This document shows, piece after piece, positions 7,300 through 15,993 of a stretch of 64,000 bases of DNA. A model generated the notes under the pieces. It did no database searches and was not told the DNA's origin. It saw only the letters and a list, made by a program, of their open reading frames with translations. Position numbers and translations under genes: made by a program. The stretch is from Devosia yakushimensis (lineage in GTDB: Bacteria > Pseudomonadota > Alphaproteobacteria > Rhizobiales > Devosiaceae), in contig NZ_BSNG01000001.1 in assembly GCF_030159855.1 (NCBI RefSeq), forward strand, positions 3,472,001 to 3,536,000. The letters run 5' to 3'. Each line of letters opens with the position of its first letter. Within the stretch, counting starts at the first letter, position 1.

Positions 7300-8999
7300 C
7301 GGAAGCCGTTCACCGTGGGGAAGGGCTCGGGAATGGTTGCAACCAGGAGACGGGATGGACGCTCGGCGCCGCCGTGAATGGTTTGCGTTGCCGGGACGAA
7401 ATCGGCGGCTTGCGCCAATTCGGGCGCCATGCCCGATTGCGGGTTGCGATCGAAGCGCGGGAAGTTTGAAGAGGCGATCTGCAGCCTGAGACGGCTGCCA
7501 CGACGCAGCAGGTGGCTGATATGCCCGAGGCGGATGGTCACTTCGCCGCCCGCCATCGGCTGGCGGCAGATGCCGTCGACCAGCCCAATGCTGCGGCCCG
7601 AGACATCGACTTCGCAGAGCCGGGCCGTCCAATCGGCACTCTGGCCGGTGGATGATACCCAGATGATCGCTTCGACAAGGCCGGTGATTTCCGTGCCCTG
7701 CGCCAGGGGGGCGGAGGTGAACAGCACGAGATCGTCGCGGCTTTCGATCCCGGCCTGATCCTTGGGGCCGGAATTGCGCCCCTGTAGCAGGCCGGGCAGG
7801 AAATTGGCGCCGCCAAGGCTGGGAACGGGATTGAGCGTGTCGGAGACATAGGAGAGGGACCAATCCACGGCGGGAACGGCGTCGGCCAGCCCGTCGGGGC
7901 CCAGGAAGAATGTCCTTTCCTGCGTGCCCGGCAGCGGCCAATCGGGCGCGGCATGCCAGCTATTGGTGCCGGTGCGGAAATATTGCACCACGGGGGAGGC
8001 CGGTTTCGTTGCGACGCGGGCCGCGTCGAAAAAATCCAATTGGCAATCGGATAGCCCCGCGGTAGCGGCGGGATAGCCGAGCCAGAAATCGCCCTGCCAA
8101 TCGGAGGGATTGCCATGCGACCAGGGGCCGATGATCAGGCGATCGGGCACGGTATCGGGGCTGGTCCAGCGGTTGCGGGCCGTTTCGAATAGTTCCAGGG
8201 CGCCTTCGAGGAAGAGATCGTTCCAGCCGCAACTGACGAGCATTGGCAGCCTGGTGGCTGACAGCGCATCGAGATGTTCGCGGTCTGCGGCGGCAGAAGC
8301 GGCGCGGGAGGCATTGAACCAGTCGGCGGCATAGGGCGCCAGGGCGAGCAGGTCGTCATCGATGACCGGCAGGCGCTCGAAGGCGGATTGGGGATCGCGC
8401 CGGAACATTTCAAGCAGGCGCGTGGCGCGGGCGGCGGCGTCTGCGGAGAGGTTCGCGAGCCGGCGGTTTAAGTCCTCGGGCCCCAGGGATTCGATGATCC
8501 AGAGCAGGAGAAAGCCCAGTTCGACGGCGCCGGACCGATAGGTCCAGGTCTCGCCATGACGGGCGGTGCTCAGATGGGGCGAAATGGCCTTAAGGCCGGG
8601 AGGATTGCCGGCGGCGGCCAAAACCTGCGTCGCTCCGACATAGGAGGCGCCGAACATGGCGACCTCGCCATTGCAGAAATCCTGCCGGCGCAGCCATTCC
8701 AGCGTATCGGCGCCATCGTCGATCTCATGGCTGAACGGCACGAACTGGCCATCCGAGCTGTAGCGGCCGCGCGTATCCTGCACGACAATGGCGTAGCCGC
8801 GCCGCAAGGCCACCCGGAAATCGAGGGCGGAGATATATTGGGTGCCGAAGGCATCTTCCTTGCGATAGGGCGTGCGTTGCAGCAGCACGGGCCAGGCGCC
8901 CTCCCCGTCCGGCAGCCAGATATCGGCGCGCAGGACGCAACCGTCCCGCATCGGTATCTCGACGGAATCGAGAAGCCTGAAGGCCATGTGTTCCGACAT
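7296..8999 (-). CDS. CocE/NonD family hydrolase (S15 peptidase-like)
   Basis: Cytoplasmic alpha/beta hydrolase of 567 residues. The N-terminal catalytic domain carries the nucleophile motif GASYVG, a downstream DLFLEGALELF segment that fits the acid region, and a histidine in GPWSHGN. The C-terminal part (about residues 330-560) is the jelly-roll X-Pro dipeptidyl-peptidase C domain. Relatives hydrolyse esters or acyl-peptide bonds; the substrate here is unknown. It is the last gene of the leftward isomerase/CUT2 operon, 12 bp after the permease gene, so it may remove acyl groups from an imported glycoside. The start at 8,999 follows an AGAGAAG-like site. Confidence 0.9.
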   Translation of the reverse strand: MSEHMAFRLLDSVEIPMRDGCVLRADIWLPDGEGAWPVLLQRTPYRKEDAFGTQYISALDFRVALRRGYAIVVQDTRGRYSSDGQFVPFSHEIDDGADTLEWLRRQDFCNGEVAMFGASYVGATQVLAAAGNPPGLKAISPHLSTARHGETWTYRSGAVELGFLLLWIIESLGPEDLNRRLANLSADAAARATRLLEMFRRDPQSAFERLPVIDDDLLALAPYAADWFNASRAASAAADREHLDALSATRLPMLVSCGWNDLFLEGALELFETARNRWTSPDTVPDRLIIGPWSHGNPSDWQGDFWLGYPAATAGLSDCQLDFFDAARVATKPASPVVQYFRTGTNSWHAAPDWPLPGTQERTFFLGPDGLADAVPAVDWSLSYVSDTLNPVPSLGGANFLPGLLQGRNSGPKDQAGIESRDDLVLFTSAPLAQGTEITGLVEAIIWVSSTGQSADWTARLCEVDVSGRSIGLVDGICRQPMAGGEVTIRLGHISHLLRRGSRLRLQIASSNFPRFDRNPQSGMAPELAQAADFVPATQTIHGGAERPSRLLVATIPEPFPTVNGFR

Positions 9000-9011
9000 T
9001 TGACTTCTCTT

Positions 9012-9995
9012 TCAGACCCGGATGAAGCGCTGGCGGACCTGGTCGAAGGACACGGCCAGGATGAGCAGGGTCCCCGCCGCGACCTGCTGCCAGGTGGAAT
9101 TGATGTTCATCAGCGTCATGCCATTATTGAGCACGCCGACGATGAGCAGGCCCAGAACGGTACCGAACATGCTGCCCGTGCCGCCCTTGAGTGAAGTGCC
9201 GCCCAGGATAATCGCGGTAACCACCGCCAGTTCGAGCCCCATGCCGGTTGTGCCCGAGGTCGAGCCCAGTTGGGAGGCGCTGACCAGGCCCGTAATGGCC
9301 ATGCAGAGGCCGGAAATCACAAAGCCGACGAAGAGCGTCTTCTTGGTGCGGATGCCAACGAGACGCGCCGCATTCTCATTGGCGCCGATGGCGTAAATGG
9401 TGCGGCCGAAGACGGTGCGCGACAGCAGCACGGCGATGATCAACGCGATGACGAGGAACAGCACAGCCGATAGCGGAATATCGAGAAAGGGGCGGGCAAT
9501 GGCCCAGTCGAAACCGGTAATGCGCACGCTGCTGGCGCCGCCGATGGAAAGGGTGAGCCCGCGGAAAATCGCCAGCGTGCCGAGCGTGGTGATCAGCGCA
9601 TTGACGCCCACCACCGTCACCAGGAAACCGTTGAGCATGCCGATACCGACCCCGACGATAACGGCAATGCCGGTCGCGGGGAGGATGCCCAGGCTCTGGG
9701 CGGCCAGGGCGAACATCAGCGCGACGAAGGCGGTGCCGCTGCCGACCGACAGGTCGAACTGGCCGGCGATGAGCAGGATGGTGCCGCCCGCGGCCAGGAT
9801 GCCGGTGATGGAGAGCGCGGTGATGATGTTGACGGCATTGGGCCAGGACAGAAAATAGGGCGAGTTGATCGCGAAGAACACGATCTCGGCCAGCAGGAAA
9901 ATCAGCAGCGCGCCCCATTCGGGCGCCTTCATGCGGGCGCGCATGGTGGCGGCGGGGCCCGTCGCGGCGGCCGTGGTCTGGACTTGCTCAGGCAT
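9012..9995 (-). CDS. CUT2 sugar ABC transporter permease (RbsC/XylH type)
   Basis: Inner-membrane permease of 327 residues with eight to ten predicted helices and the family motif GVIGGTS-like loop (AIILGGTSLKGGTGSMFGT). I place the start at MPEQVQ (9,995), which overlaps the upstream ATPase stop by 8 bp and has a GGGAGGGGG ribosome site; the longer ORF to 10,289 is antisense-like extension inside the ATPase gene. CUT2 permeases work as homodimers with one double-domain ATPase, which fits the neighbouring genes. Probable cargo is a pentose or 6-deoxyhexose, judging from the isomerase gene in the same operon. Confidence 0.95.
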   Translation of the reverse strand: MPEQVQTTAAATGPAATMRARMKAPEWGALLIFLLAEIVFFAINSPYFLSWPNAVNIITALSITGILAAGGTILLIAGQFDLSVGSGTAFVALMFALAAQSLGILPATGIAVIVGVGIGMLNGFLVTVVGVNALITTLGTLAIFRGLTLSIGGASSVRITGFDWAIARPFLDIPLSAVLFLVIALIIAVLLSRTVFGRTIYAIGANENAARLVGIRTKKTLFVGFVISGLCMAITGLVSASQLGSTSGTTGMGLELAVVTAIILGGTSLKGGTGSMFGTVLGLLIVGVLNNGMTLMNINSTWQQVAAGTLLILAVSFDQVRQRFIRV

Positions 9996-11490
9996 GTGCG
10001 CCCCCTCCCGCAGCTTCGGTGAGCCGCGCCGTTGAAATGTGTTCCTGCGCCAGGTGAGCGACCACCTGCCCCCGCACCATGACGATGGCCCGGGTCGCGG
10101 CCTCGACGATATCCTCGTAGTCGGAGCTGGCGATGAGAATGCCGTGCCCCTGCCGTGCCAGATCACGCAGCACCTGATAGATTTCCTGCCGGGCGCCGAC
10201 ATCGACGCCGCGCGTGGGTTCCACGAGGAGCAGGAGCCTTGATCCGGCCTCGAGCCAGCGTCCCAGCAAGACCTTTTGCTGGTTGCCACCCGACAGGGTC
10301 AGGATGCGCTCGGCGCCATCAGGCCGCGAGCGCACTTTCAAGGTCTTGTGCCAGCGGGCAAAGGCTGCCGTTTCGATGGCCCGGGAAATGAAGGGCCCGC
10401 GGGCCAGCCGCCGCCAGCTTGGCGCCGCCAGGTTTTCAGCCACGCTGCGCTGGCGCAGCAGGCCTTCGCTGGCCCGGTCGGCGGGGAGAAAACCAATGCC
10501 GCGCGCCACCGCTTCGCCGGGATGGCGGAAGCGCAAGGGATGGCCATCCATCATGACCTCGCCGGACGAATAGGGCACGGCGCCAAAAAGGGCACCGGCC
10601 AATTCCGGCACGCCCGAGCCGATCTTGCCATAGAGCCCGACGATCTCGCCAGGCGCTATGTCGAGCGCGACATCGCTGAAGCTTTCCGCGGTCAGGCCGC
10701 GCACGGAGATGAGCTTGTCGCCGGGCTTTTCGGCATAGGCATAGTGATCGTGATGGGTGGCGATGGCATGGCCCACCATGGCGGCGACCACCGCAGCCTG
10801 ATCGGTATCGGCCACCGCGGCATTGAGCGACACGCGGCCATCGCGCAGCACGCAGACCCGATCGGCTATGGCAAAGACTTCGTCGAGCCGATGGGTAATG
10901 TAGAGAATGGCCGCGCCTTGCGCGCGCATGCGCTCGATGAGGGCAAAGAGACGCCTGGTTTCGGCATCGGATAGGGCGGCGGTCGGTTCATCGAAAATCA
11001 GGCAGCGCGAGGCGCCGGCCGTGGCGCGGGCGATCTCGACAATCTGGCGCTCGCCAAGGCGCAGGCTCGATACCGGCGCAGCGAGCGGCAGATCGGCGCC
11101 CAGGGAGGCAAGGGCGCGGGCGGCTATTTCCCGCATGGCGCGGTAATCGACAAAGCCCAGCCGGTTGGGCAGCGCGCCCAAGGCAATGTTTTCGGCCACG
11201 CTCAGGGTGGGGGCATCGGCAATTTCCTGCGCAATCAGGCGAATGCCGGCATCACGCGATTGCGCGACGGTGCGGAAGGCGGCCGGCGCGCCATTGATGG
11301 CGATGCTGCCTTCATCGGCCTGATGATCACCGGCCAGAATGCGCACGAAAGTCGATTTGCCGGCGCCGTTTTCGCCCAGAAGGGCGGTGACCGAACCGGG
11401 GGCCAGGTCAAGGTCCACGCCATGGAGGACCTTGACCGAACCGAACGACTTTCTGATTCCGCGAACGGAAAGAAAGGCCGGAGCATCCAT
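9988..11490 (-). CDS. CUT2 sugar ABC transporter ATP-binding protein (RbsA/XylG/MglA type)
   Basis: A 500-residue tandem ATPase. Domain 1 (about 1-240) has Walker A GENGAGKST, a degenerate signature LRLGERQIVE and Walker B LIFDEPTAALS. Domain 2 (about 255-495) has the usual degenerate Walker A (LYGKIGSG) and a good signature LSGGNQQKV followed by VEPTRGVDVGA. The asymmetric pattern is normal for the family. It energises the permease that overlaps its 3' end and works with the binding protein 2 bp upstream. Start ATG at 11,490. Confidence 0.96.
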   Translation of the reverse strand: MDAPAFLSVRGIRKSFGSVKVLHGVDLDLAPGSVTALLGENGAGKSTFVRILAGDHQADEGSIAINGAPAAFRTVAQSRDAGIRLIAQEIADAPTLSVAENIALGALPNRLGFVDYRAMREIAARALASLGADLPLAAPVSSLRLGERQIVEIARATAGASRCLIFDEPTAALSDAETRRLFALIERMRAQGAAILYITHRLDEVFAIADRVCVLRDGRVSLNAAVADTDQAAVVAAMVGHAIATHHDHYAYAEKPGDKLISVRGLTAESFSDVALDIAPGEIVGLYGKIGSGVPELAGALFGAVPYSSGEVMMDGHPLRFRHPGEAVARGIGFLPADRASEGLLRQRSVAENLAAPSWRRLARGPFISRAIETAAFARWHKTLKVRSRPDGAERILTLSGGNQQKVLLGRWLEAGSRLLLLVEPTRGVDVGARQEIYQVLRDLARQGHGILIASSDYEDIVEAATRAIVMVRGQVVAHLAQEHISTARLTEAAGGGAHA

Positions 11491-11491
11491 A

Positions 11492-12523
11492 TCAGCAGCT
11501 CGTTTCCGGATAGAACTGCAGCATATTATCCTTGGTGATCACTTCGTGCGGCACCAGGATCTGCTTGCCGATCTCCTCGCCCTTGATCGCCTTGATCAGG
11601 TTGGGAAGGATGAGCAGGGCGTATTTTTCCGGGAAATAGGCGGCCGAGGCGATGAAATGCGGCGCCGTCCAGATATGGCAATTGCCCGGATCGAAGTTCT
11701 GCACGCCCAGATAGAGATTGTCGGTGCGGTTCTGCGAGCGGGCAGCGGCAAGGGCGCCGGTCACCACATCTTCATTGATGCCCACGACGATGATGCGCTG
11801 GGCGCCGGGCAGAGCGGTCAGCGTATCGGTGACCTGGCGCTGGGCGGTATCGGCCTGGCCGCCTGCTCCGGTATCGATGACGCGCAGGTTCTGTACTTCG
11901 CCGCAGACCTGGGCGAAGCCATCGCGCATGCCGCCCATGCGCATGTCGTTGACGACGCCGACGGCCAGGGATTCCAGCGACACCCAGGCGTCATACTGGC
12001 AATCGAAATTCTCCTTGAAATAGAGGCCGATGGCATGGCCGACAATCTCGCCGGCATAGGTATTGGCGGCGCCAACGAACGCCGTCTGGCAGGGCTGCTG
12101 CTCGATATCGATGGCGATGACAGGCACTTGCGGGCCTTCGGCGCAGATATTGGCGGCGGCCGCCGCATCGGCCTGGAAGGTCACCAATCCATCCACATTC
12201 TGGGTGCGGAACTGGCGGGCGCAATCGAGCGCCGCCGCCGCATCGAATTTGGAATCGCAGGTGACGAGATTGACGCCAGCCGTCTTGGCCGCCTCCTCCA
12301 TGCCCTTTTGCAAGGCCTCGGTAAAGGGCACGCCCAGGCCGAGCTGGGTGAAGCCGATGGTCAGCCCGTCCCCGCTGCCGGGCGCGATGTCGCCAAACTG
12401 GGCGACTTCGGCCGGCGGGGCAATGCCGGCATCCTGGGCCAGGGCCGGCAGGGCCATTGCGCCGATGAGCCCGGCCAGGCCCAGCAAGCGGCCGATCGGT
12501 CCTATGGTTTTCAACATGGTCAT
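11492..12523 (-). CDS. CUT2 sugar ABC transporter substrate-binding protein
   Basis: Periplasmic ribose/xylose-type binding protein (Peripla_BP_4) of about 343 residues. The start at 12,523 (MTMLKTIG) follows GGAGGAGGAG; a longer ORF reaching 12,694 is a readthrough extension into the upstream gene. The signal peptide ends at PALAQ. The mature part shows two-lobe features, including LTIGFTQLGLGVPFTEALQK and a hinge region with NEDVVTGALAAARS. A C-terminal cysteine pair is possible (CHIW and the terminal ETSC). It precedes the ATPase by 2 bp. The ligand is probably the sugar acted on by the isomerase gene 34 bp upstream. Confidence 0.94.
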   Translation of the reverse strand: MTMLKTIGPIGRLLGLAGLIGAMALPALAQDAGIAPPAEVAQFGDIAPGSGDGLTIGFTQLGLGVPFTEALQKGMEEAAKTAGVNLVTCDSKFDAAAALDCARQFRTQNVDGLVTFQADAAAAANICAEGPQVPVIAIDIEQQPCQTAFVGAANTYAGEIVGHAIGLYFKENFDCQYDAWVSLESLAVGVVNDMRMGGMRDGFAQVCGEVQNLRVIDTGAGGQADTAQRQVTDTLTALPGAQRIIVVGINEDVVTGALAAARSQNRTDNLYLGVQNFDPGNCHIWTAPHFIASAAYFPEKYALLILPNLIKAIKGEEIGKQILVPHEVITKDNMLQFYPETSC

Positions 12524-12557
12524 TTTCTTCTCCTCCTCCAAAGGTATCCGCGCGGGT

Positions 12558-14009
12558 TCAGACGACCCGCGTGAATTGCAGGCCAAGCAGCTTGGCCAAT
12601 TTTTCGATGCGTCCGGCGATATGGCCGACGCCGACGGCGCAGTGATGGGCGGGGCCGGCGCCGTTCCAGGCTTCGGTAAAGGCGCGGGCGCCATTGGCGA
12701 AGCGGTAGCGTGAATTGGTATTGCCGATTTCGAGAATGGGGCCGGGGACGGATTCCCCCTCGGCCACCAGCAACTCGACCTTGCCGGCGCGCTCGATGAC
12801 CGAGAGCAGCGTCACCGGCCCGTGGCGGACCGACATTTCGACCGAGACGCCCTTGCCGACCTTGCCGTGATAGACTTCGAGCGGGCGGACCTTGGTCTTG
12901 CCCTGGGCAATCTTGGTATGGCCGGGCCCGTCATGGCCCATGAGCACGACATCGTCATTGTAGTCGATGGCGTAATATTCGGTGAAGGAGCCGCCGACGC
13001 CAAAGGCGTCCATGATCTTCATGGCCTGGGCATTCTTGATTTCATATTCGCCAGCCACCGGCACGCCGGAGGCGGTGAGGAGCGAGCAGCCCAGAATGAC
13101 CGACGAGATGAGGTCTTCATGCTCGTGGCCGGGCACCGAGACGTAGAAATAGGCCATGGAGCCCAGATCATGGGCCAGGACCAGCTTTTCGAGCGCGGCG
13201 GCGGTGGCGGCGGCGCGGCGCAATTCGGCGGGATCGCAGCCGGGCTCGATCTCGAATTCGGCCTCGATGCGGGCCAGCATGGCGTCGATCTCGGCCGGGC
13301 CCAGCGCGCGGCGAAACTGGGCCAGTTCGTCCATTTCGAGGAACTCGATACTGGTGCCGAAGGCCGCCGATTGGGCGGTGAGGTCGGAATAGATATCGAG
13401 CATGCCATTGTAGTAATGGCCCATGACGCCCAGCCGGTTATGCGCCATGACATGGGCGACCCGGGCAGCCTCGATCCAATCCTCGATCTCGGCATCGACA
13501 TGGGGATCGCCCTCGAGCACGCCGGTAACCTGATGGGTGGGGATGCCGGCGCGATTGAATACATTGGCGATTTCGGGCACCGGGCAGGCGGCGCAATAGG
13601 CCAGCCACGTGCCGGTCATCTGGGTGCGGTCGCGCAGGCGGTTGAAGGCCTGGTAGTCGATGGCCCGCTCCGGCTGGAGATTGAGGATGATGACGGGCAC
13701 GCCGGCGCGACGCACCACGGGCAGCACTGTCGATGACAGGGCATAGGTCGTGACATAGAGAAAGATCACGTCGACATCGGCGGTGCGGAAGCGATGGCCG
13801 GCTTCGACCGATTTTTGCGGTGTGTCGACGAGGCCCAGATTGACGATCTCGACGCCGGGGCGGTCGAGCTTGGCGGCAACCGTGCCGACATAGCTTTCGA
13901 GCCGCGCCTTGAGGCCCTCGAACTGGGGCCAATAGGCCTCGAGCCCGATGCCGAACAGGCCAACCTTCAATGGCCGATCCCCCGCCGGGACCAATCCAGC
14001 CAATGCCAT
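12558..14009 (-). CDS. L-fucose/L-arabinose isomerase family protein
   Basis: Cytoplasmic protein of 483 residues resembling the AraA/FucI superfamily. N-terminal Rossmann-like segments (KVGLFGIGLEAYWPQFEG) are followed by a central domain with GHYYNGMLD. Candidate metal-binding glutamates are in AGEYEIKNA and GGSFTEYYAIDY, and a histidine lies in GHDGPGHT. It is the first gene of the CUT2 operon and divergent from an AraC regulator, so an isomerisation of an imported aldose is the likely role. It is not close enough to classical AraA to name the substrate; a family member with another activity is possible. Confidence 0.88.
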   Translation of the reverse strand: MALAGLVPAGDRPLKVGLFGIGLEAYWPQFEGLKARLESYVGTVAAKLDRPGVEIVNLGLVDTPQKSVEAGHRFRTADVDVIFLYVTTYALSSTVLPVVRRAGVPVIILNLQPERAIDYQAFNRLRDRTQMTGTWLAYCAACPVPEIANVFNRAGIPTHQVTGVLEGDPHVDAEIEDWIEAARVAHVMAHNRLGVMGHYYNGMLDIYSDLTAQSAAFGTSIEFLEMDELAQFRRALGPAEIDAMLARIEAEFEIEPGCDPAELRRAAATAAALEKLVLAHDLGSMAYFYVSVPGHEHEDLISSVILGCSLLTASGVPVAGEYEIKNAQAMKIMDAFGVGGSFTEYYAIDYNDDVVLMGHDGPGHTKIAQGKTKVRPLEVYHGKVGKGVSVEMSVRHGPVTLLSVIERAGKVELLVAEGESVPGPILEIGNTNSRYRFANGARAFTEAWNGAGPAHHCAVGVGHIAGRIEKLAKLLGLQFTRVV

Positions 14010-14071
14010 TCTTATCCTCCAAGGCCGCGAATTTTGTGCCGCGGCAGCGCCTTATGGCGCCGTCATTCAAA

Positions 14072-14163
14072 AACTGATCTTGGAGGACACACTAGCACTC
14101 GATCCCGGCACGCAAAGCCGGTAGTGTTTTCACGAACTGATCTGTTGCATATGAAAACTGATC
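14072..14163. promoter_or_regulatory. Three direct AACTGATC repeats, probable AraC-type operator
   Basis: Identical octamers AACTGATC lie at 14,072-14,079, 14,135-14,142 and 14,156-14,163, all in the same orientation. Spacings are 63 bp and 21 bp, close to six and two helical turns. AraC-family proteins bind paired direct half-sites about 21 bp apart and can loop to a distant one. The sites fill the gap between the isomerase operon and the araC-like gene. The last copy ends one base before the regulator's ATG, which suggests autoregulation. Confidence 0.7.
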
Positions 14164-14164
14164 A

Positions 14165-15064
14165 ATGGCTGAGCCCGATTACTATACCTATCTGCCAGAC
14201 AATAGCCTGTGCGAGGCCTGGGGCTGCACGGCCCTGTCGACCGGCTATACCCATATTCCGCCGGGTTCGGCCTATCCGCCGGTGCGGCATCCGGATGACC
14301 ATCACTTCCTCTGGGAGAAGGGAAGGACGCTGCAGGCCTATCAATTTGCCTATATCAGCCAGGGCCGTGGGCGGCTGCAGGCGGCGCCCAATCCCGAGAT
14401 CATCCACCCGGTCGAAGCCGGCGACGTGATCCTGATGTTTCCCGGGGTCTGGCATCGCTTTGCGCCGGACCCGGACACCGGCTGGGTGGAAAGCTGGATC
14501 GAATGCCGGGGCGCGGCCTTCGATCGGGTGCTCGATATGGGTCTGGTGCAGATCGAAGCCCCGGTCTGGCGGGCCGATCAGCGGGCCAGCGCGGTGTTCC
14601 AGACGGTGCACCAATTGGCGCGCGAGGATGCGATCCTGCATCAGCCCACCCTGTCGGCACTGGGATTACAATTGCTGGCTCAGCTCTGCCAGTCACGCGA
14701 TCTTGCCGAGCAGGGCCGGGTGCGGATGGTCGAGCGGGCGCGGCGGGCGTTGATGGAGAAAAGCGGGGATGGGCAATCGCTCGATTCCATCGCGCGGGAG
14801 CTCGGCATCAGCTATCCGACGCTGCGGCGCCTGTTCCGGCAGCATGCGGGCATGTCGCTCAAGCAATATCGCACCGAGGTCCGAATCCGGCGGGCCTGCG
14901 AATTGCTGCGGAATTCGGATAAGTCGGTCAAGGCGATAGCGGGTTATCTCGGCTATAGCTCGGCCTTTCACTTCTCGGCGCAATTCCGCCAATCGACGGG
15001 CCTTGCGCCCTCGGAATGGCGGCGGCAGAACCGGGTGGAAGGGCTTGGCCGGAGCGGGAAATGA
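14165..15064 (+). CDS. AraC family transcriptional regulator
   Basis: A 299-residue cytoplasmic regulator. The N-terminal cupin-like sugar-binding domain (about 1-170) includes HHFLWEKGRTLQAYQFAYI and GDVILMFPGVWHRF. The C-terminal AraC/XylS domain (about 195-295) has two helix-turn-helices: LDSIARELGISYPTLRRLFRQ, then AIAGYLGYSSAFHFSAQFR followed by TGLAPSEWR. It is divergent from the isomerase/CUT2 operon and most likely controls it through the AACTGATC repeats. The ATG lacks an evident Shine-Dalgarno, so translation may be weak or leaderless. Its stop codon's last base is the first base of the island repeat at 15,064. Confidence 0.95.
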   Translation: MAEPDYYTYLPDNSLCEAWGCTALSTGYTHIPPGSAYPPVRHPDDHHFLWEKGRTLQAYQFAYISQGRGRLQAAPNPEIIHPVEAGDVILMFPGVWHRFAPDPDTGWVESWIECRGAAFDRVLDMGLVQIEAPVWRADQRASAVFQTVHQLAREDAILHQPTLSALGLQLLAQLCQSRDLAEQGRVRMVERARRALMEKSGDGQSLDSIARELGISYPTLRRLFRQHAGMSLKQYRTEVRIRRACELLRNSDKSVKAIAGYLGYSSAFHFSAQFRQSTGLAPSEWRRQNRVEGLGRSGK

Positions 15065-15079
15065 ATGGCGGAGAGAAAG
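15064..15079 (+). repeat. attL-like direct repeat, left end of island
   Basis: The 16-mer AATGGCGGAGAGAAAG is identical to 57,176-57,191, where it covers the CCA tail, acceptor 3' strand and first T-arm bases of tRNA-Ser(GGA). The repeats are in the same orientation. Here it directly follows the araC-like gene. The match ends at both sides after 16 bp. Confidence 0.8.
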
Positions 15080-15204
15080 TCAGGACGCACTAGGCTGTTC
15101 GTGGGCCTTTGAGGCGGGGGCAAGCCGACGACCTACGAGACGACGTACGCGAGAGGGCGGATTGGCTACGTTGGGGTGGAAGGTGGACTGACTGCTTTTG
15201 TAAT

Positions 15205-15222
15205 TGTCTGTGAACACAGACA
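15205..15222. promoter_or_regulatory. Perfect palindrome TGTCTGTG-AA-CACAGACA
   Basis: An 8-2-8 inverted repeat lies 95 bp before the peptidase E gene, in a 237-bp gene-free stretch at the left end of the island. It could be an operator or a short hairpin. There is no T-tract, so it is not a terminator. No binder can be named. Confidence 0.45.
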
Positions 15223-15316
15223 TTGTCGCGGGAGAAAGCTCTAGAAGGCGTGGCCCTCGTCAATGCCAAAACCAAACCTGCTTTGAAGACGGCTTGTCCT
15301 ATGGCACCATCTGACC

Positions 15317-15955
15317 ATGAGGCTCTACCTTTCATCGTTTGATATTGGAGACGATCCAACTGAGCTGGTGAAGCTCGCGCCGGATGGGCGCGTCGGCATC
15401 ATCATGAACGCCTTGGACAATTTTCCCGATGCTCGCCAGAGCTGGCAGGATACCCAAACGGAAAAGCTCTCTGGCCTTGGCTTTACGGTGGAGCCGCTTG
15501 ATCTGCGGGAGCATTTCGGCCCGGCGTCTCAGATAAAGGAAAAGTTGGCCCAACTGGATGCCGTCTGGGTAAACGGCGGCAATACCTTCGTTCTGCGACG
15601 CGCAATGGCCCTAAGCGACTTCGACGTCGCCATTCGGGAGGCACTGGGTAACGACCGGATTGCCTATGCTGGATTCAGCGCAGCGGCCGTTGTGCTGCAC
15701 AAGAGTTTGCAAGGCCTCGAACTCGTCGACGATCCAAATGATGTGCCGGAGGGCTATCCGAGCGACGTGCCTTGGGAAGGGCTTGACATGTTACCCTTCT
15801 CTATCGTCGTGCATTTTGCCTCCGAGCATTCGGAGTCAGAGGGCGCTTCTAAAGAGGCCGATTTCTACAGGGCAAATGGCATTCCCTTCAAAACTCTGAA
15901 CGACGGGCAAGCTCTTGTCATCTCAAACGGTCCGCCGTTCATCGTTCCACGTTGA
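15317..15955 (+). CDS. Peptidase E-like protein (S51, class I glutamine amidotransferase fold)
   Basis: Cytoplasmic protein of 212 residues. A strand-turn pattern typical of S51 is present: MRLYLSSFDIGD, then AVWVNGGNTFVLRRAM, then the nucleophile elbow YAGFSAAAVV with the candidate catalytic serine, and a histidine in IVVHFASEHSE. Known S51 enzymes cleave Asp-X dipeptides or cyanophycin; this one may do either or neither. It is the first gene inside the island and has visibly lower GC than the flank. A DUF218 gene follows 38 bp later. There is no strong Shine-Dalgarno before the ATG. Confidence 0.85.
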   Translation: MRLYLSSFDIGDDPTELVKLAPDGRVGIIMNALDNFPDARQSWQDTQTEKLSGLGFTVEPLDLREHFGPASQIKEKLAQLDAVWVNGGNTFVLRRAMALSDFDVAIREALGNDRIAYAGFSAAAVVLHKSLQGLELVDDPNDVPEGYPSDVPWEGLDMLPFSIVVHFASEHSESEGASKEADFYRANGIPFKTLNDGQALVISNGPPFIVPR

Positions 15956-15993
15956 GAGCGTCCGAGATGATCTGATTGAAAGGGCATCAAACA

